Source: Phoebastria nigripes (lineage: Eukaryota; Chordata; Aves; Procellariiformes; Diomedeidae). From it: 64,000 bases of DNA. The translations under genes and the position numbers were made by a program. Every line of letters starts with the position of its first letter. Position 1 is the stretch's first letter. This document shows positions 61,562-64,000 of the stretch, in pieces. The DNA is taken from the NCBI GenBank assembly GCA_035582835.1, contig JAYKAV010003094.1, positions 26,435-90,434 on the forward strand. Reading direction: 5' to 3'. The notes under the pieces are model-generated. The model ran no database searches. It was given only the letters and a program-made list of their open reading frames with translations, and was not told the DNA's origin.

Positions 61562-61645
61562 TACAGTACCTTACTGGTTAAAGCATCCTCCTAAGATAAG
61601 AAAGACACAGATTCAATACACTATTTTGGCTGAGAAAACTGAAAC
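61562..61645 (+). repeat. tRNA-derived SINE relic
   Basis: CCTTACTGGTTAAAGCATCC followed by AAGACACAGATTCAATACAC shows A-box-like and B-box-like segments with the right order and about 30-bp spacing. The following GGCTGAGAAAACTGAAACTAA also suits an old SINE. Confidence 0.45.
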
Positions 61646-61807
61646 TAAGTTCTTTCAGCCTTTTCATCTCTGTCCTAATGACCAACATATAGGTCATGAA
61701 GAGAAAGATAAGTACAGTTTCCATCCCACCTATTTAAACTATTCTGTTATGGGGGGGGGCAGGGAAAGTTAGCTAGGTCAGAGAGAATGTCACAAAAGCA
61801 AGCAGGC

Positions 61808-61930
61808 CTTGTAGCCTAGTGGTAAAGGTTTTCAGCTAAAGGCAGCAAGATAACAAAAGCCATTCTACTAAAACTTGATCCCTAGTTCTGTTGTCTGTGA
61901 AAGAGTTTTCTTTCCCCATTTCCATTAAAC
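61808..61930 (+). repeat. tRNA-derived SINE relic
   Basis: CTTGTAGCCTAGTGGTAAAG is a very good A box. It is followed by CTTGATCCCTAGTTCTG, GTCTGTGAAAGAGTTTTCTT and CCCCATTTCCATTAAAC, which parallel the B box, core and 3' part of MIR-type SINEs. Confidence 0.5.
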
Positions 61931-64000
61931 GGACCGTTTTTGACAAGAAACTCCACTATGGATAATGGGAGTGTAGAGGCTATAGCAGTACACAGTACAA
62001 GATAACAGGGGTTTATCACGGACTTAAGTTTTGCAGTCACACATGCCCATACAGAATATGGGTATAAACTACAGATAGAAACTGGATTTATATTGCATCT
62101 TGAAAAGAAGTGAGAATTCATGATTCTTGCTGGATCCAAACTGTCTCTTTAGGCTCTAGTGACAATGCTTTATCAAATTGTTATGGATCTCTTAAGTTCA
62201 TTCTACAAAAAATATGGTGTGCTCATCAATGAGAAGCTTAAGGGTGGAGAGAAAGTAAATTGTGCAGACAGCAGTCTTAAGATAAAAAGATAAGAACTTC
62301 ATCAGTTGTTGATTCTTAAAATCTTTCTATCTTGGAAACATTTGGTATTTTTTATTATATGTTTCTTAAAGGCTTGCAGAAGATTTTTTTAATCACAGCA
62401 TGAAGCAATATTTATACTGCTGTGTTTTTCCTCTCCTTTCACTACTAATAGTGTTCAACAAATGCTCACTTACCTTGTGCAGATAACTAATAATCTCCAG
62501 TAGAGCATAGCTTTGCTGTTGACAACAGTGAACTAATCTGACAGGTAAACAGTGTGATCAACAATATTTCACTAGCAGCATGGGAATAGTCTTAAATGTA
62601 TGTACAAAAAAAATTTGGCAACTGTTTATTGAATCTGAATTCTTCCATCAGAGACCAAAATTGAAAAGATAGTTTTGAGTAATGAAGGACNCTCCACAGG
62701 ACTGAAATATATGTCTGGTTCATAAAATCAAAAAATTATATTATTATATTCACTGACACATCTGGGTGTTTTTTTCCTGAGGTCAATTTTTCTGACATTC
62801 TGCATTAAGCTGTTTGCCACACTTCTTTCATTTAGGTCTCAGTCAAATAATTGAATGTCCTTATATACCATAGGAGTCAGTGGGAATGGGGATTGTGTTC
62901 TTTGCACTTCACAGGATTCATCAGCTCCTTTTAAAATGGAGCTCATTGTTTTCATTATTTATTACATCCAACTTAAGTGCAAACTGAAAGGCAATAAAGA
63001 AGAATGTATATAATCAATGAATTTGTTTTGAAACTTCCATATGTTCTTGTTGTTTTAGAGAAGAGGTGGCTGCAACATTTAATTTATTGAACCTCTGCTT
63101 TTTACTTCTTTATACTTTTTCACATGATAACATCATATATAAACTCCAGCTTTACTAAACTTACCTATGCTTATGGTTATACACTTCGCCCTTTGCTCCA
63201 AAGCAAGCATTTTGCTTCTTTCAAGCAGTTAATTTGTAGATTTCTATCTCCACTCAGCATTAGCTCACACATGTATCTTTTGAAAAAAAAAACAAAAAAA
63301 ANNCCAAAAAACCCCACCTTTGTCATGAGAGCTATGCTATATGTGACAGTGACAAGCATCTTGTGTGATGTGGTGGTTGTTTAAGACATGATCTGTTAAT
63401 GAGGATATGCAGGTCTATAAATGACAGATACAAAGGATCTGCAACTTTATTAAACTATTAAAAGCATGGGAAAGCATAATAGTCTTATCTAGTACTGTGC
63501 AGAAGTTACCACATTGCAAATTTCCTTGCTACCCAGATAATTCAGGCTGTTCCTATCATGTTCAGAATGTTTCAGGTGCAGAGCTTATAATGAGGAGGGG
63601 GAAAAAGGTCATTTTGATCCCCACTTCCTTCTATCTGGCTATCAAGTTAAGAATGCCACAAAGACATGGATATGTTTTCTACTACTACAAACAAACNCTG
63701 CAAGGTTTAGAGATTCAAGAGAGATTTCTCTTGTCCAGCTAAATACTGCTCCCATCTAGTCTATGGTTTATAAGATTACAGTAAATCACAAAGAACATAT
63801 TTCTCCTTAAAAATCTGCTACTTGCTAAATGCATACTTTNAAAATTTTATATCAGCATTAAAAGTATTATCAAAAAGTAAAAAAATATTCTTGTCTGAAG
63901 TCCCTCATAAATAATACTACGTACTTTGTTGACTNTTCATGGCATTTATCATCTTCACATGCGGTTGCTGTGTATTGCATTTGAAAACTGAACACCAAAA
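61931..64000. other. AT-rich non-coding sequence at the right edge
   Basis: No gene recognised. An A-run with ambiguous bases lies at about 63283-63315. Ambiguous bases at 62691, 63697, 63840 and 63935 suggest declining consensus quality. Confidence 0.6.

Noticed and set aside
61808..61880. A functional tRNA gene
   Set aside because: A good A box but no complete cloverleaf and no proper B box or terminator; better explained as a SINE relic.

Overview
This is about 64 kb of vertebrate genomic DNA, almost certainly from a bird. The evidence is the repeat content. There are several CR1 non-LTR retrotransposons with the characteristic 3' end (GAATCATAGAATCAT when read on the opposite strand). 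There are also three LTRs of one abundant avian endogenous retrovirus family, with TGTC...GACA ends, a CCAAT/TATA promoter and 5-bp target duplications. The rest is AT-rich, non-coding sequence. I found no host protein-coding exon, tRNA, rRNA, CRISPR array, or anything bacterial or viral outside old endogenous copies. The species cannot be fixed from this sequence.

Layout. Positions 1-3450 hold the 5' end of an endogenous retrovirus on the minus strand: a decayed gag (1-1771) preceded by its 5' LTR (1775-3450). That LTR was later split by a CR1 (1997-3042), which landed in its trinucleotide repeat. From 3.4 to 20.5 kb the sequence is AT-rich and mostly featureless, apart from a G-quadruplex-type patch (6839-6860), a possible old SINE piece (about 16.1 kb) and a GC-rich but CpG-poor island (18250-18690). 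A fairly young 5'-truncated CR1 lies at 20553-22498 on the minus strand, flanked by 27-bp imperfect direct repeats. An older plus-strand CR1 (24126-27020) is interrupted by a solo LTR (24564-25142) with a perfect CCCAA target duplication.

From 27 to 44.9 kb there are CR1 3' fragments (31.4 and 40.5 kb), a more ancient CR1/L3-like fragment next to the second of these, MIR-like SINE relics, and a 97-nt poly(A) tract after a purine-rich stretch (34.25-34.7 kb). A second solo LTR (44940-45490, plus strand, target duplication CTACA) follows. The right third is AT-rich. It holds a diverged 200-bp sequence present twice 1.16 kb apart (49.76 and 50.92 kb), relics of an old repeat rich in TTAGGCACCTAA-like motifs, MIR-like relics (58.3 kb and 61.1-61.9 kb), and an AT-palindromic tract (58.5 kb).

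Nothing here forms an operon or pathway. The functional content is transposon coding remnants and LTR promoters. The window is best read as a gene-poor intergenic or long-intron region recording several rounds of insertion. I did not find evidence of a new biological system. The best leads are the 200-bp paired repeat, the CR1 with long flanking repeats, the two LTR variants that share ends but not centres, and the GC-rich island.
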